This document shows positions 5,695 through 5,734 of a stretch of 5,734 nt of DNA, piece after piece (the stretch's first letter is position 1; each line of letters begins with the position of its first letter). The position numbers and the translations under genes are program-made. This DNA is from Acidobacteriota bacterium. Its GTDB lineage: Bacteria; Acidobacteriota; Thermoanaerobaculia; Multivoradales; UBA5704. Under the pieces are notes generated by a model, which had not been told where the DNA came from, did not search any database, and saw nothing but the letters and a program-made list of their open reading frames with translations. Location: assembly GCA_003223675.1 (NCBI GenBank), contig QHVW01000782.1, positions 1 to 5,734 on the forward strand, written 5' to 3'.

Positions 5695-5734
5695 ATGGCC
5701 AAGCACCTCAAGATCATCGTCGAGAAGCACCCCG
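5695..5734 (+). CDS. Start of a gene, possibly a HicB-like antitoxin; 3' end outside window
   Basis: ATG 5695 opens a frame reading MAKHLKIIVEKHP to the window edge, behind a strong ribosome binding site. The opening K-L-K-I-I-V-E-K-H-P is like the first beta strand of small HicB-family antitoxins, which often begin with a similar I-I-E-K-H-P-D-G-Y pattern. With 13 residues this is a guess; the gene itself is well supported by its start signals. It starts 46 bases beyond the end of the IS66 element, and the bases between show no gene. Confidence 0.55.
   Translation, partial: MAKHLKIIVEKHP

Overview
This is a GC-rich bacterial accessory region. Hand counts give 44/60 G+C at 4321-4380, 34/60 at 1441-1500, but only 29/60 at 2881-2940, so it looks like a mosaic of pieces with different histories. 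The sequence does not name a host; a GC-rich Gram-negative bacterium, perhaps a proteobacterium, is a low-confidence guess. There are no RNA genes, CRISPR arrays or tRNAs.

Layout. (1) The left edge to 809 (+) holds the C-terminal 268 residues of a protein ending in a SAM-dependent methyltransferase domain of the N6-adenine type, preceded by a segment I associate with DUF3560-type plasmid and phage proteins. (2) Convergent to it, 870-2486 (-) is an intact 538-residue protein of unknown function with a probable C-terminal winged helix and a possible leaderless promoter. (3) 2693-3127 (+) is an uncharacterised gene of lower G+C cut off at its 3' end by a mobile element, which supplies its stop codon. 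(4) 3124-5649 is a complete 2526-bp IS66-family insertion sequence with 27-bp terminal inverted repeats (26/27 identical) and tnpA, tnpB and tnpC reading leftward (-). (5) At the right edge a strong ribosome binding site precedes the first 13 codons of a gene that may be a HicB-like antitoxin.

How the parts relate. The IS66 genes look translationally linked: tnpA and tnpB overlap as ATGA, and tnpB and tnpC lie in one reading frame separated by a single amber codon and two sense codons. The tnpA Shine-Dalgarno sequence sits in a perfect 8-bp hairpin that could silence translation from outside transcripts. The flanks of the element show no 8-bp target duplication, and the lost end of the left-hand gene is not seen on the right, which suggests a deletion or recombination after insertion.

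Nothing here can be shown to be a new system. The least explained items are the 538-residue protein, the truncated 2693-3127 gene, and the expression controls of the IS66 operon.
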